Source: Halosimplex aquaticum (lineage in GTDB: Archaea > Halobacteriota > Halobacteria > Halobacteriales > Haloarculaceae). Taken from it: a DNA stretch of 64,000 nt. This document shows positions 33,643 through 42,554 of this stretch, piece by piece. How positions within the stretch are numbered: position 1 is the first letter of the stretch; each line of letters opens with the position of its first letter. Location of the stretch: NCBI RefSeq assembly GCF_028747785.1, contig NZ_CP118158.1, forward strand, positions 1,364,001 to 1,428,000, written 5' to 3'. The notes under the pieces are model-generated. The model did not search any database. It was not told the DNA's origin and saw only the letters and a list, made by a program, of their open reading frames with translations. The position numbers were made by a program, and so were the translations under genes.

Positions 33643-34005
33643 GGCCGATTTCGAACGAAATTCGGACAACCGTTTTCACCGGCCGAGACTGTGATTCACA
33701 CGCACGGGCCGGTCCCGTGCCGCTGGGTCGCGTCTCGCGCCGCGCCCCCGGACTCCCGGCGCTTGCCCCCACCCGCCCTCTCCCAGTCGCTCCGTCGTCT
33801 GCGGGCCGCGGGGGCTGCACGCGGTCTGCCGTTCCGCGGTCGGCGACGAGCCCGGTCGGCCGCCGGCCGTCCATTGTTCACCCGTTCGTCGCCGCACTCC
33901 TGCCCCGTCCGCGGGACCCCGCCTGACTCCGTCGGCTCTCACGCTCGCCGTGCCCCGTCGCCGGGAACGTCAACGCTTTGTCCGTCGAACGTGCACGGGA
34001 GAACT
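33643..34005. other. Intergenic region between cofC and cofG with a perfect hairpin
   Basis: No gene is visible in these 363 bases. A perfect hairpin GCACGGG-5 nt-CCCGTGC lies at 33702-33720 and could act as a terminator for the cetZ1-cofC transcript. AT-rich ttcgaacgaaattcgg (33650-33665) is itself palindromic-like. The rest is GC-rich low-information sequence. Confidence 0.45.
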
Positions 34006-35154
34006 GTGATACCCGGCGCGGACGAGTACGACGTGGACGTCGAGCCGTCTCCCGAGGACGTCGAGCGACTGCTCGCGGCCGACCCCGACGACGTCGAACC
34101 GGCCGACGAACTGACGTTCGCCCGCAACGTGTTCGTCCCGCTGACGACCGCCTGCCGGTACACCTGCACGTACTGCACGTACTACGACCCGCCCGGCCAG
34201 GCGACGCTCATGTCGCCCGAGGAGGTCCGCGACGTGGTCCGGACGGGCGCCGACGCCGGCTGTACGGAGGCGCTTTTCACCTTCGGCGACGACCCCGACG
34301 ACCGCTACACCGCAGTCCACGACCAGCTCGACGAGTGGGGCCACGACTCGATCCACACCTACCTGCGCGAGGTCTGCGAGATCACCCTCGACGAGGGACT
34401 GCTCCCCCACGCCAACCCCGGCGACCAGACGCGCGAGCAGATGGAGACGGTCGCCGACGTGAACGCGAGCATGGGCGTCATGCTCGAAACCACGGCCGAG
34501 GTACAGGCCCACGGCGGCCCGCGGGCGAAGAACCCGGGCCAGCGGCTCAACACCATCCGCACCGCGGGGCAACTCGGCGTCCCGTTCACGACGGGCATCC
34601 TCGTCGGCATCGGCGAGGACTGGGAGGACCGGGCGGAGAGCCTGTTGGCCATCCGCGAGTTACACGACCGGTACGACCACGTCCAGGAGGTCATCGTCCA
34701 GCCCGTCCGCGAGAACGAGCGCTGGACGAACGGCTCGCCGGACGTCGAGACGCTCCGGCGGACCGTCGCGATGGCCCGCTACGCGCTGCCGGAAGAAGTC
34801 TCCGTACAGGTCCCGCCCAACCTGGCGCCCGTCCGCGACGTGCTTGACTGCGGCGTCGACGACCTCGGCGGCGTCTCGCCGGTCACCGACGACCACGTCA
34901 ACCCCGACTACAAGTGGCCGGCGCTCCGGGAACTCGAAGACGTCGCCGACTACGCGGGCGTCCCGCTCGGCGAGCGCCTGCCGGTCTACGAGCGGTACCT
35001 CCCCGCGCACCTCCGGAATCCGGGCGTCGAGCCCGCCTCCCCGCCGGCCGAGGCCGACCGCTGGGTCTCCGCGAAGATCGAGGAGGCCATCGCCGGCGCC
35101 GACGACGCCGGCGAGCGCTACCGGTCGGTGCTCTCGGGCGCGGCAGCCGACTGA
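34006..35154 (+). CDS. cofG: 7,8-didemethyl-8-hydroxy-5-deazariboflavin synthase, subunit CofG
   Basis: This 382-residue radical-SAM enzyme works with CofH to form the F0 chromophore of F420 from tyrosine and the flavin precursor. The [4Fe-4S] motif C-x3-C-x2-C is in TTACRYTCTYCTYYDPPGQ (about 44-62). Further conserved blocks are EALFTFGDDPDDRY, GLLPHANPGDQT, GVMLETTAEVQA and PFTTGILVGIGEDWEDRAES. I chose the GTG at 34006 (MIPGADEYDVDV); a GTG at 33991 in the same frame would add five residues. Confidence 0.9.
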   Translation: MIPGADEYDVDVEPSPEDVERLLAADPDDVEPADELTFARNVFVPLTTACRYTCTYCTYYDPPGQATLMSPEEVRDVVRTGADAGCTEALFTFGDDPDDRYTAVHDQLDEWGHDSIHTYLREVCEITLDEGLLPHANPGDQTREQMETVADVNASMGVMLETTAEVQAHGGPRAKNPGQRLNTIRTAGQLGVPFTTGILVGIGEDWEDRAESLLAIRELHDRYDHVQEVIVQPVRENERWTNGSPDVETLRRTVAMARYALPEEVSVQVPPNLAPVRDVLDCGVDDLGGVSPVTDDHVNPDYKWPALRELEDVADYAGVPLGERLPVYERYLPAHLRNPGVEPASPPAEADRWVSAKIEEAIAGADDAGERYRSVLSGAAAD

Positions 35155-35173
35155 GGGCGGTTACGTCTCGTTC

Positions 35174-36046
35174 TCACCGCCTGATCCGCGGCGCCAGCAG
35201 CCACCGGCCCGTCCCGTCGCCGTCCGCGATGGGATGTTCCAGCGCGAGCGGGCACCCGCCCTCGCCGCCCCCCACGAACTCGGCGCTCACCGGAACGCCA
35301 TCGGGGATCGCGCCGACGATGTCCCGGAGGTAGTCCACCGAGTACAGCGACTCGACGGGGTCCGAGTCGCCGGGACCGGGATCGAGCGCTTCGAGGTCGT
35401 CCTCGCCGAACTCGAGACGGACGTCGTCGGTGTCGCCGCTGGCCGTGACCGCGAGCAGGCGATCGCTCGGGTCGACGGTGACCACCGCGTGGTCCGCGAC
35501 GAGACCCGCTGCCCGGACCGCCCGACGCAGGTCCGCCGCGGCTATCACGGCGTTCGCGTCGGCCGGTCCGGCGTCGATCCACTCGACCCGCCGGACCGAT
35601 TCGGCCGCGAGCGGGGCGAAGGCGTACTCGACGGCCCCCGCGTTCACGTCGAAGCGGCCGCCCTCGCCGAGCGCGAGTTCGATCCCGTCTCCGTCGGCCA
35701 TCGCGACGGCGTCGCGGAGTCGGTCGAGCGCGACGCCGAAGGTCTCGCCGTCCGCGGCGTACCTGTCGAAGGCCTCGCCGTCGAGTCGCATCTCGACCAT
35801 CGCCACGTCTGCGGGGTCGCGCGCCCTGAAGACGAGGCCGTCGTCGAAGGCCATCCGGCACTCGCTCGCGACGGCCATCGCGCCGTCCAGCGCGGTGGCC
35901 AGGGCCTCGGCGTCGAGGCGGACGTCGAGCGCTCGCCCGCTCGCCGCTCCGGCCGGCCCGTCGGTCGAGTCGCTCGGTCGTCCGTCGTTCGGTTCGTCGG
36001 TCGATTCGTCCGTGTCGTCGCGGTCCTGTCGCTGTCGAGGGGTCAT
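35174..36046 (-). CDS. Divergent PCNA-like sliding clamp paralog
   Basis: This 290-residue protein is recognisably PCNA-like over about residues 40-290: CRMAFDDGLVFRARDPADVA and MVEMRLDGEAFDRYAADGE, then AAGLVADHAVVTVDPSD, GDTDDVRLEFGEDDLEALDP, SLYSVDYLRDIVGAIPDG, and a tail LLAPRIRR that mirrors the Y-M-L-A-P-R-I of archaeal PCNA. It differs from typical haloarchaeal PCNA (about 247 residues) by an acidic 38-residue N-terminal extension and strong divergence. It may be an accessory clamp or a competitor for the main clamp. It is 19 bp from convergent cofG, and its divergent neighbour is of unknown function. Confidence 0.75.
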   Translation of the reverse strand: MTPRQRQDRDDTDESTDEPNDGRPSDSTDGPAGAASGRALDVRLDAEALATALDGAMAVASECRMAFDDGLVFRARDPADVAMVEMRLDGEAFDRYAADGETFGVALDRLRDAVAMADGDGIELALGEGGRFDVNAGAVEYAFAPLAAESVRRVEWIDAGPADANAVIAAADLRRAVRAAGLVADHAVVTVDPSDRLLAVTASGDTDDVRLEFGEDDLEALDPGPGDSDPVESLYSVDYLRDIVGAIPDGVPVSAEFVGGGEGGCPLALEHPIADGDGTGRWLLAPRIRR

Positions 36047-36295
36047 GCGTGCGGTCGTGGTCGCTGCGTGCCGGGGGAGAAGCGTTATCCGGCGCGTCGG
36101 CGAACCGACGACCGGGCGGCGCTTCGCTGCCCCGCGTTGTGCGCGGCCGGCGACACCTGCCAGGGAGTCCGGTCGCGCAGTCGATACCTCCCGAGCGACT
36201 GCGCTCGCCGCCCGGAACCGTGTCTCGTCGTTCCCGGAGAACCCGGTTAAGCGTTACTCTGTTTCGACCGATCGTACTCCGATACCGGGTATAAT

Positions 36296-36308
36296 AGCTT
36301 ATATATGG
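36296..36308 (+). promoter_or_regulatory. TATA box of the gene at 36333
   Basis: The sequence agcttatatatgg is centred about 30 bp upstream of ATG 36333, so the transcript is expected to be leaderless or nearly so. The surrounding stretch (ataccgggtataatagctt) is unusually AT-rich for this region. Confidence 0.55.
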
Positions 36309-36332
36309 CCTCCGTATAATCCGAAATAGAGT

Positions 36333-36893
36333 ATGGATCGGGCCGAGCGACCGCGGGGAGTTCTCTCGCCCGCGGACCGGGCGTACCTGCGAGGCGAGAC
36401 GACCTTCGAGAGCGACCAGAGCGAGCGCAACGCCCGGGCGCGAATCCGCGACCGGGTGCTGGCCGGGCTGTACGACGCGGACCTGCTCGCGGACGCGCTC
36501 TCCGAGCGGGACCGCGAACTCGTCTTCGAGAAGCACGTCGGCGACGATTCCGAGGGCGTGCGCGCGCTCATCGCCGTGCTCGCCTTCCTCTATCGCGGCG
36601 CCGAGGACGCCGGCCTCGACTTCGGCACGCTCCTCGAAGAGGGCGTCAGCCGGGCGGAGGCAGACCGCAACGTCGCCGCCTCCGTCGAGTTCGACGTCCA
36701 CCGCGAACCGCTGGACGCCGACCGCCTCACCCGCAAGCTCCGGCGGACCGGATCGCTGACCCTCTCCGAACTCGCCTACCTCCGCGAGGCCGACGACGTG
36801 AGTCTCGATAGGCTGCTCGACCGCTACGCGACCGACGTGGAGGCCGAAAAGGCCGACGACGACTGGGTGCAGGCGAAGATGACCAGTTTTTAG
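36333..36893 (+). CDS. Conserved haloarchaeal protein of unknown function
   Basis: This 186-residue soluble, mostly helical acidic protein begins GVLSPADRAYLRGETTFESD and continues QSERNARARIRDRVLAGLYD. I have a sense of this N-terminal motif recurring in haloarchaeal proteins, but I cannot name a function. The C-terminal part (TRKLRRTGSLTLSELAYLRE) may be another small helical domain. It is divergent from the PCNA-like gene, with about 290 bp between the starts and a strong TATA box. A possible role with the clamp is only suggested by position. Confidence 0.75.
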   Translation: MDRAERPRGVLSPADRAYLRGETTFESDQSERNARARIRDRVLAGLYDADLLADALSERDRELVFEKHVGDDSEGVRALIAVLAFLYRGAEDAGLDFGTLLEEGVSRAEADRNVAASVEFDVHREPLDADRLTRKLRRTGSLTLSELAYLREADDVSLDRLLDRYATDVEAEKADDDWVQAKMTSF

Positions 36894-36909
36894 CGACGTG
36901 GGCGTCCCC

Positions 36910-37566
36910 TCACTCTCCGGCGACGAACCCCGAGAAGACGCGGGATTCGATCTTCCGGAGGTGCTCGCCGACGGTCGCCGGCGATACGTCGAGTTCGGCG
37001 GCCAGGTCGGCGTGGGTGGCCCGGCGCGGGTCGTCGTAGTAGCCCGCTCGCACCGCGGTCTCCAGCACTTCTCGCTGGCGAGCGGTCAGCCGGTCGAACA
37101 ACTGCCGGACCCCGGGATCGTACTCCCCGGTCTCGACCACTTCGACGCTCACCTCCTCAGGGAGGTCGTCGAACGCGCCCGCGAACGCCGAGGCGTCGCC
37201 GACGAGCGTGACGATCGTCGCTCCGTCCGGCCCGGCCTCGATCGGCATCTCGACGATGAGTTCGGAGCTGCGTCGGTACCGAAGGAGTCGGCGCGTCAGG
37301 TCGTCCAGCTCGAAGTGCGTGTACACGAACCCCCGGTCGGATCCCGTCGTCGTGTACTCGATGACGTACGGCGACTCGGCGAGAATCGCGCTGTACCGGT
37401 CGATCCCCTCGCGGATCTCCGACAGCGAAACGCCCGTCTCTCCGTCGATCAGTTCGAGCTGGTGGATCGGCCCGGTGGTGATCGCTGGCTCGTCGGCCAC
37501 GGCCGCGCCCAGCGGATGGAACGCGTCGCCTTCTGCGGGGGTCGCCCGGACCGTCACGTAGCGCAT
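36910..37566 (-). CDS. Bat-type HTH_10 transcriptional regulator
   Basis: This 218-residue protein has an N-terminal beta-rich sensor-like domain (VTVRATPAEGDAFHPLG, about 3-150) that typifies bacterio-opsin-activator-like proteins. The C-terminal HTH_10 domain comprises LFDRLTARQREVLETAVRAG and YYDDPRRATHADLAAELDVS, then PATVGEHLRKIESRVFSG. It has no GAF or PAS domain. It is a probable transcription factor with an unknown ligand. I chose ATG 37566 (MRYVTVRATP). It is convergent with the gene at 36333 (16 bp between the stops). Confidence 0.9.
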   Translation of the reverse strand: MRYVTVRATPAEGDAFHPLGAAVADEPAITTGPIHQLELIDGETGVSLSEIREGIDRYSAILAESPYVIEYTTTGSDRGFVYTHFELDDLTRRLLRYRRSSELIVEMPIEAGPDGATIVTLVGDASAFAGAFDDLPEEVSVEVVETGEYDPGVRQLFDRLTARQREVLETAVRAGYYDDPRRATHADLAAELDVSPATVGEHLRKIESRVFSGFVAGE

Positions 37567-37772
37567 ACCGACGCTACGAGTACGTCCCTGAAAACCCTGG
37601 CGTATAAACCCACCCCGCATAACAGGCAACAGAGATACGCGGATAGAACCCGAATCGACGGGTGCTGGACGGGCACGGTCTGAACGGACCCGGGCGCTCG
37701 TCCCACGTCCGCCCTGAATCACTGCCCCCTTCCCCGGATCCGTTCGCCCCTCGCTGGCGCTCCCGCTGTCGG

Positions 37773-38543
37773 CTAGTCGGTCGTCTCTCGCTCCCGCTGG
37801 TGCCCCTGCTGATGCTCCCGTTCCCCGTCGCTCTGGCGTTCGTGTTCCGCGCGGACCGCCTCCCGCTCCCCGTCGGACGACCCCTTCTCGGCCGTCGACC
37901 ATTCACCGTCCCCTCTTTCGCCGCTCTCCAGTTCCAGCGTGAGGGGGCGCGCGATGCGGGCCGCGAGTCTACCGAGTCGCCCGCCGTCGTCCGCGTCGGT
38001 CACCCGGATCGAACTGCCCTCTCGACTCACCGCGTCACGTGATTCGAGCCGTTCGATGGCGGCGTCGACGGCTTCGTCGTCGGCCTCCAGCGCCTCGTAC
38101 AGTTCCCGCCTCGTGTGCGCACGCTCCGCGACCGCTTCGTGGACCTGCCGGGCGACGTAGTCGTGGTAGACCTCGCGGCCGGTCGGCTCTTGCTCGGTCG
38201 CGCCCACGTGGCGGACCGTCTGGACGGCGTCGGCGACGAACCAGACGCCGACGAGGACGAACACGGCCGGGAGCCACAGGCTCCCGTCGTCGAACAGCGC
38301 CATCGCCGTCCCGCCGACGAGCGCGTAGAGTCCGAGCCCGACGTTCCTGACGGACTGCCGGACGTCGTAGACGTCGGTGGCGAGTTCCGTCAGCCCGAAG
38401 ACGGCCATCGAGACGAGCGTCGTCGCGAACTGCGCGGGGGACGGATCGAGGAGGTACCAGAGGAGCGCCAGCACGCCGGCCCACTGGAGGGCGGCCCAGA
38501 ATTCCAGACGCTCCCGGAGGGCTTCGCGGAGGGTCTCGGCCAT
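37773..38543 (-). CDS. Membrane protein with a cytoplasmic wHTH-like domain
   Basis: This 256-residue protein has four hydrophobic helices in the N-terminal half (LEFWAALQWAGVLALLWYLL, ATTLVSMAVFGLTELATDVY, NVGLGLYALVGGTAMALFDD and LPAVFVLVGVWFVADAVQTV). A cytoplasmic helical domain then reads VAERAHTRRELYEALEADDE and AVDAAIERLESRDAVSREG, which resembles a winged helix. A charged, disordered Gln/Glu/Arg tail (EREHQQGHQRERETTD) ends it. I chose ATG 38543 (MAETLREAL). It may be a membrane-bound regulator; no target is evident. Confidence 0.75.
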   Translation of the reverse strand: MAETLREALRERLEFWAALQWAGVLALLWYLLDPSPAQFATTLVSMAVFGLTELATDVYDVRQSVRNVGLGLYALVGGTAMALFDDGSLWLPAVFVLVGVWFVADAVQTVRHVGATEQEPTGREVYHDYVARQVHEAVAERAHTRRELYEALEADDEAVDAAIERLESRDAVSREGSSIRVTDADDGGRLGRLAARIARPLTLELESGERGDGEWSTAEKGSSDGEREAVRAEHERQSDGEREHQQGHQRERETTD

Positions 38544-38592
38544 CGCTGACGTGTTCGCGTGACGAACGGATAGAAGCGTCGCCTGGGGTGCC

Positions 38593-38732
38593 CACTCCGT
38601 TCGCGCCTCGCGGCTCACGGCGCTTCGCGCCGTTCGCTCGTTCCGTGGCCTCGCCCCGCTCGGCCACGCGGCTCGCGGGTCGCTCTCGCTCCCCGCTCGC
38701 GTTCCGAGGCGCTCACTCCGTTCGCGCCTCGC
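38593..38732. terminator. Hairpins bracketed by a 19-bp direct repeat, downstream of cofH
   Basis: Between cofH (ending at 38734, minus strand) and the next minus-strand gene are hairpins CGGCGC-TTC-GCGCCG (38618-38632) and GTGGCC-11 nt-GGCCAC (38645-38667). They are bracketed by exact copies of cactccgttcgcgcctcgc at 38593-38611 and 38714-38732. The arrangement could terminate cofH transcription. The direct repeats are of the generic haloarchaeal intergenic type. Confidence 0.5.
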
Positions 38733-38733
38733 T

Positions 38734-40137
38734 TCAGTCGTCGGCGCTGGTCGGGTCGCTCGCCGCCTCGCCGAGCCAGTCGGGGTCGACCAGCGGCGTC
38801 CCGTCGGCTTTCGGACCCAGTTCGGGGCCGTGGGGGCCGTCGTCGGGGTCGATGCGCCGGCGCTGGCGGTAGTCCGTCGAGCGCTCGACGGGGACGCGCC
38901 CGATGGCGTCGATCATCTCGACGTACTCGTCGAACGAGCGGACCTCGCCGAACTCGCCGCCCGCGCGCTTGGTGATCTCCTCTGAGAGGATGGTGCCCAT
39001 GAAGTCGTCCGCGCCGCAGGAGAGCATCTTCAACCCCTGCTCGTCGCCGTATTTCACCCACGACGACTGGACGTGGTCGACGTTGTCGAGGAACAGTCGG
39101 GAGACGGCGATCAGCAGTTCGTCCTCGTGGGTCGTCGCGCCGGCCTGGACCATCCCCTCCTCGTGGAGCGGCGTGTTCTGGTGGACGAACGACAGCGGGA
39201 CGAACTCGGTGATCGCGCCCGTCCGCTCCTGTAACTCCCGGATGCGTTCGAGGTGCATGACGCGGTGCATCTCGTTGTCGACGTGGCCGTACATGATCGT
39301 CGAGGTCACGTCGAGGCCGACGTTCGCGGCGGCCTCCATCGCTTCGAGCCACTCGTCGGTCCCGATCTTGCCCGGACAGATCACGTCGCGAACCTCGTCG
39401 ACGAGCGTCTCGGCGGCCGTCCCCGGCACCGAGTCCAGCCCGGCCTCCTTCAGCCGGCCGTAGACCTCCTCGTAGGACCAGTCGGTGCCGCGCCGGCCGT
39501 GGTAGGCCTCCTCCGGCGTCATCGAGTGGACGTGGACGCCGTCGACGCTCATCGCTTCGATCTGCTCGCAGTAGGTACCAGGATCGACCTCGTACTCCTC
39601 GGGCGGGCGGTAGTTCAGGTCGCCCCGGTCGCTCGATTCGAGGATCTCGCGGTGTTCCTCGTCGAGCGCGAACGCCGGGTGGAGGCCGGAGACCGAGGTG
39701 ACCTCGTAGATGCCGCGCTCGACGGCCTTGCGGACGATCTCGCGGGACTCGTGGGGGCGCTTGGTGAACCCGCCGTGGCTCTCGTCGTTGGCCGAGCGGA
39801 ACTGCTCGGAGCGGTCCTTGAAGTTACAGAACAGGCAGCCGGTGTTGCAGGCGGTCGTGACGTTGTTGTTGAGGTTGGCGACGAAGGTAACCTCCTCGCC
39901 CACGACCTCCTCGCGGCGGCGGTCGGCGGCTTCGAGGACGAGTTCCTTGCGCCCGACGTCGATGCCCTCGCGGTCGGTCCCGGTCGTCAGCAGTTCGACG
40001 CCGTCGGCGACCGTCAGTCGCTCGCCGGCGCGGGCCTTCGCCAGCGCGTTCTCGAACGACTGGTCGGTCTCGGGGACGTGGTCGAACCCGAACTCCCCCC
40101 GGGGCACGTTGGCCCGCGGGTTCGCGGCGTCTGTCAT
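38734..40137 (-). CDS. cofH: 7,8-didemethyl-8-hydroxy-5-deazariboflavin synthase, subunit CofH
   Basis: This 467-residue radical-SAM enzyme is the partner of CofG in F0 synthesis. The cluster motif C-x3-C-x2-C is in VTTACNTGCLFCNFKDRSEQ (about 93-112). Other family blocks are GIYEVTSVSGLHPAFALDEE, GVHVHSMTPEEAYHGRRG, DVTSTIMYGHVDNEMHRVMH, FVPLSFVHQNTPLHEEGMV and LKMLSCGADDFMGTILSEEI. The last 50 residues are an acidic extension. It is on the opposite strand from cofC and cofG and about 3.6 kb from cofG, so the F420 genes are clustered but not one operon. Confidence 0.9.
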   Translation of the reverse strand: MTDAANPRANVPRGEFGFDHVPETDQSFENALAKARAGERLTVADGVELLTTGTDREGIDVGRKELVLEAADRRREEVVGEEVTFVANLNNNVTTACNTGCLFCNFKDRSEQFRSANDESHGGFTKRPHESREIVRKAVERGIYEVTSVSGLHPAFALDEEHREILESSDRGDLNYRPPEEYEVDPGTYCEQIEAMSVDGVHVHSMTPEEAYHGRRGTDWSYEEVYGRLKEAGLDSVPGTAAETLVDEVRDVICPGKIGTDEWLEAMEAAANVGLDVTSTIMYGHVDNEMHRVMHLERIRELQERTGAITEFVPLSFVHQNTPLHEEGMVQAGATTHEDELLIAVSRLFLDNVDHVQSSWVKYGDEQGLKMLSCGADDFMGTILSEEITKRAGGEFGEVRSFDEYVEMIDAIGRVPVERSTDYRQRRRIDPDDGPHGPELGPKADGTPLVDPDWLGEAASDPTSADD

Positions 40138-40209
40138 GGTGGCTCACACAGCGTCCACCGTGATAAACGGCCGGGAACCGGCCGAAGCGCCCGCCGTCTG
40201 CGACGGCGG

Positions 40210-41244
40210 TCAGCCGCCGAGGTCGGGCAGGATCGAGACGACCGACGTGACCGTGTCGAGAACGACCCAGGCGACGAAGAGGAGGTACGCGGCGAGTAGC
40301 GCGGCCGACTCTGCCGTCGAGAGCGCCAGATCCGTCCGGAGGACGGTGAACAACAGGATCGTCGCGAGCGTGAGGACGGCGAACATCGGGATGGCGAGCG
40401 CGAAGTTGAACGTCCACGCGCCGACGATGAGGACGCCCACCGGGATAGCGACGAGCAGGTCGAACGTGTTCGAACCGAGGACGTTCGCCAGCGAGGCGAC
40501 GCCGCGGTCGTCGCGCGCGGCCCGCACGCTCACCAGCGCGTCCGGCAGGCTCGTCGCGGCGGCGGCGACGGTGACGCCCATGATGAACTCGTCGATGCCG
40601 AAGGCGAGGCCGATGGTTTCGACCGCGCCGACGAGTTCGTGGACGGCGACGAGGATGACGAACAGCCCGGCCAGCAGGTATCCCCACTGGCGACGCGGGT
40701 CGACGCCCTCGCCCGTCTCGGGGTCGGCCACGTGGTCCGCAGTGTCCTGCGCCTGGATGAACAGATACAGGCCGTAGAGGGCGAGCGGGATCACCGCCAG
40801 CGACCGGTTCATCTCGCCGGCGATGTGGTCGGCGCTCGCGTCGGGGTAGTAGATCACGGCCATCGCGAAGGTGATCACGAGGACGGAGACGGCGAGCATG
40901 TAGAACTGAGCCTCCTTGTAGACGAGCGTCCGGTTGGCCTCGATGTCGTCCTCGGTGGAGATGCCCGCGATCGCGGGGATGACGAGGACGTTGAAGATCG
41001 CAGAGCCGACGATGGCGCCCGCACCGATCCCCAGCGACCCCGTGACCACCGCCGAGAAGACGACCGTCGCCAGTTCGGGGAAACTCGACCCGACGGCGGC
41101 GACGACCGACCCCTGGACGACCTGCGGGAGCCCGTAGTACCCCGACAGCTCCTCGCTCGCGGACTCCAGCCAGGAACTGCCCAGCCAGACCGCGCCCGTC
41201 GTTACCACGATGATGCCGACTGCGAGCCCGATGGATTCGACCAT
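40210..41244 (-). CDS. CaCA-family sodium/calcium exchanger
   Basis: This 344-residue antiporter has about ten membrane helices and the two inverted alpha-repeats of the CaCA family: VAAVGSSFPELATVVFSAVV (about 48-67) and VTVAAAATSLPDALVSVRAA (about 230-249), each with the acidic residue (Glu and Asp) that coordinates the cation. GSAIFNVLVIPA and GSNTFDLLVAIPVG are the paired conserved segments. It probably exchanges Na+ or H+ for Ca2+. I chose ATG 41244 (MVESIGLAVG). It is followed by cofH on the same strand after 72 bp. Confidence 0.9.
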   Translation of the reverse strand: MVESIGLAVGIIVVTTGAVWLGSSWLESASEELSGYYGLPQVVQGSVVAAVGSSFPELATVVFSAVVTGSLGIGAGAIVGSAIFNVLVIPAIAGISTEDDIEANRTLVYKEAQFYMLAVSVLVITFAMAVIYYPDASADHIAGEMNRSLAVIPLALYGLYLFIQAQDTADHVADPETGEGVDPRRQWGYLLAGLFVILVAVHELVGAVETIGLAFGIDEFIMGVTVAAAATSLPDALVSVRAARDDRGVASLANVLGSNTFDLLVAIPVGVLIVGAWTFNFALAIPMFAVLTLATILLFTVLRTDLALSTAESAALLAAYLLFVAWVVLDTVTSVVSILPDLGG

Positions 41245-41482
41245 CGGGCGCACCTCCACGGGCGAGGGCTGTATGTGTTTGGGGACGTGGAGCGCCCGAA
41301 TCGAGCGCGCACAGCAGCAGGTGTGACGCCGATCCGGAGGCGGCCAGTCGAGGGGTCCTCGGCACGGGGGTGACCGCCAGGCGATCGAACCCCGTTGCCA
41401 CTCGCGACAGTCGGATGGCTTCTGGAACGCCGGCCATCGCGAGTGAGAAACGTCTTTGACACGGGGGAGCGAGTCTCCGCCA

Positions 41483-42535
41483 ATGACCTCTGTGAAGGAG
41501 TTCCGGGTGGAGCGGGCCGCCACGGCCGACGAACTCGGCCGCGGCGCGTTCGCCTTCACCGACGACTACTCGGTGTTCGACTGGGGAAAGATGCCCGACG
41601 AGATCCCGGATAAAGGCGCTTCGCTCTGTACGATGGGCGCGTTCAACTTCGAACTGCTCGAACGCGAGGGCGTCCCCACCCACTACGAGGGCGTCTCGAC
41701 CCCCGACACCGACGGCCCGGTCCCCCTCGACGAAGCGCTCGATTCGGGCGCGGCGCCCCGCGAGATGGTCATCGAACTCACGCAGGTCCCCGACCTGCCC
41801 TTCGAGGGCGACGATACCGACGATCCCAGCGGCTACGACTACGAGACATACCACGAGCAGGCCGGCGAGAACTTCCTCGTCCCGCTGGAGATCGTCTTCC
41901 GCAACCGCGTCGGCGTCGGCTCCTCGCTCCGCACGCGCACCGACCCCGCCGACCACGGCCTCGACTTCGAGGAGTGGCCCGACGAGGCCGTCGAACTCGA
42001 CGACCCCATCGTCGAGTTCTCGACGAAGTACGAGGAGCAGGACCGCTACCTCTCCTCCGAGGAGGCCGACCGGATCGCCGGCGTCGCCGGCGTCGACGAC
42101 CTCGCGGCCGTCGCGACCGAGGTGAACCGGCTCGTCACCGAGCGCGCCGACGAGGCCGGGCTCACCCACCAGGACGGGAAGATCGAGTGTCTCTACTACG
42201 AGGGCGAGATCCGCGTCGCCGACGTCGTCGGGACGTTCGACGAGAACCGCTTCTCCTACGACGGCCAGCAGGTCTCCAAGGAGGTCATCCGCCAGTACCA
42301 CAAGCGGACCCAGCCCGAGTGGGTCGAGGCAGTCTCCGCCGCCAAGCGCGAGGCCGACGAGCGCGGCGTCGCCGACTGGAAGTCGCTGTGCGACCGCGAG
42401 CCCGAACCGCTCGACGACCGCGTTATTCGCGCCGCACGCGACCTCTACTGCGCCGGTACCAACGCCTACGTCGGCCGCGACGCCTTCGACGCACCCGCGC
42501 TCGATGCCGCCGTCGACGCGGTTCGCGATCTCTGA
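41483..42535 (+). CDS. purC: SAICAR synthetase (PurC)
   Basis: This 350-residue phosphoribosylaminoimidazole-succinocarboxamide synthase joins CAIR with aspartate in de novo purine synthesis. Visible motifs are [53 protein letters not shown] and [20 protein letters not shown], followed by [20 protein letters not shown]. It is longer than bacterial PurC because of inserted acidic segments, which is normal in haloarchaea. I chose ATG 41483 ([10 protein letters not shown]). Other purine genes (purU-like, purS, purQ) follow within 5 kb. Confidence 0.9.
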   Translation: MTSVKEFRVERAATADELGRGAFAFTDDYSVFDWGKMPDEIPDKGASLCTMGAFNFELLEREGVPTHYEGVSTPDTDGPVPLDEALDSGAAPREMVIELTQVPDLPFEGDDTDDPSGYDYETYHEQAGENFLVPLEIVFRNRVGVGSSLRTRTDPADHGLDFEEWPDEAVELDDPIVEFSTKYEEQDRYLSSEEADRIAGVAGVDDLAAVATEVNRLVTERADEAGLTHQDGKIECLYYEGEIRVADVVGTFDENRFSYDGQQVSKEVIRQYHKRTQPEWVEAVSAAKREADERGVADWKSLCDREPEPLDDRVIRAARDLYCAGTNAYVGRDAFDAPALDAAVDAVRDL

Positions 42536-42554
42536 CTGTCTGCTCTCCCGACCG

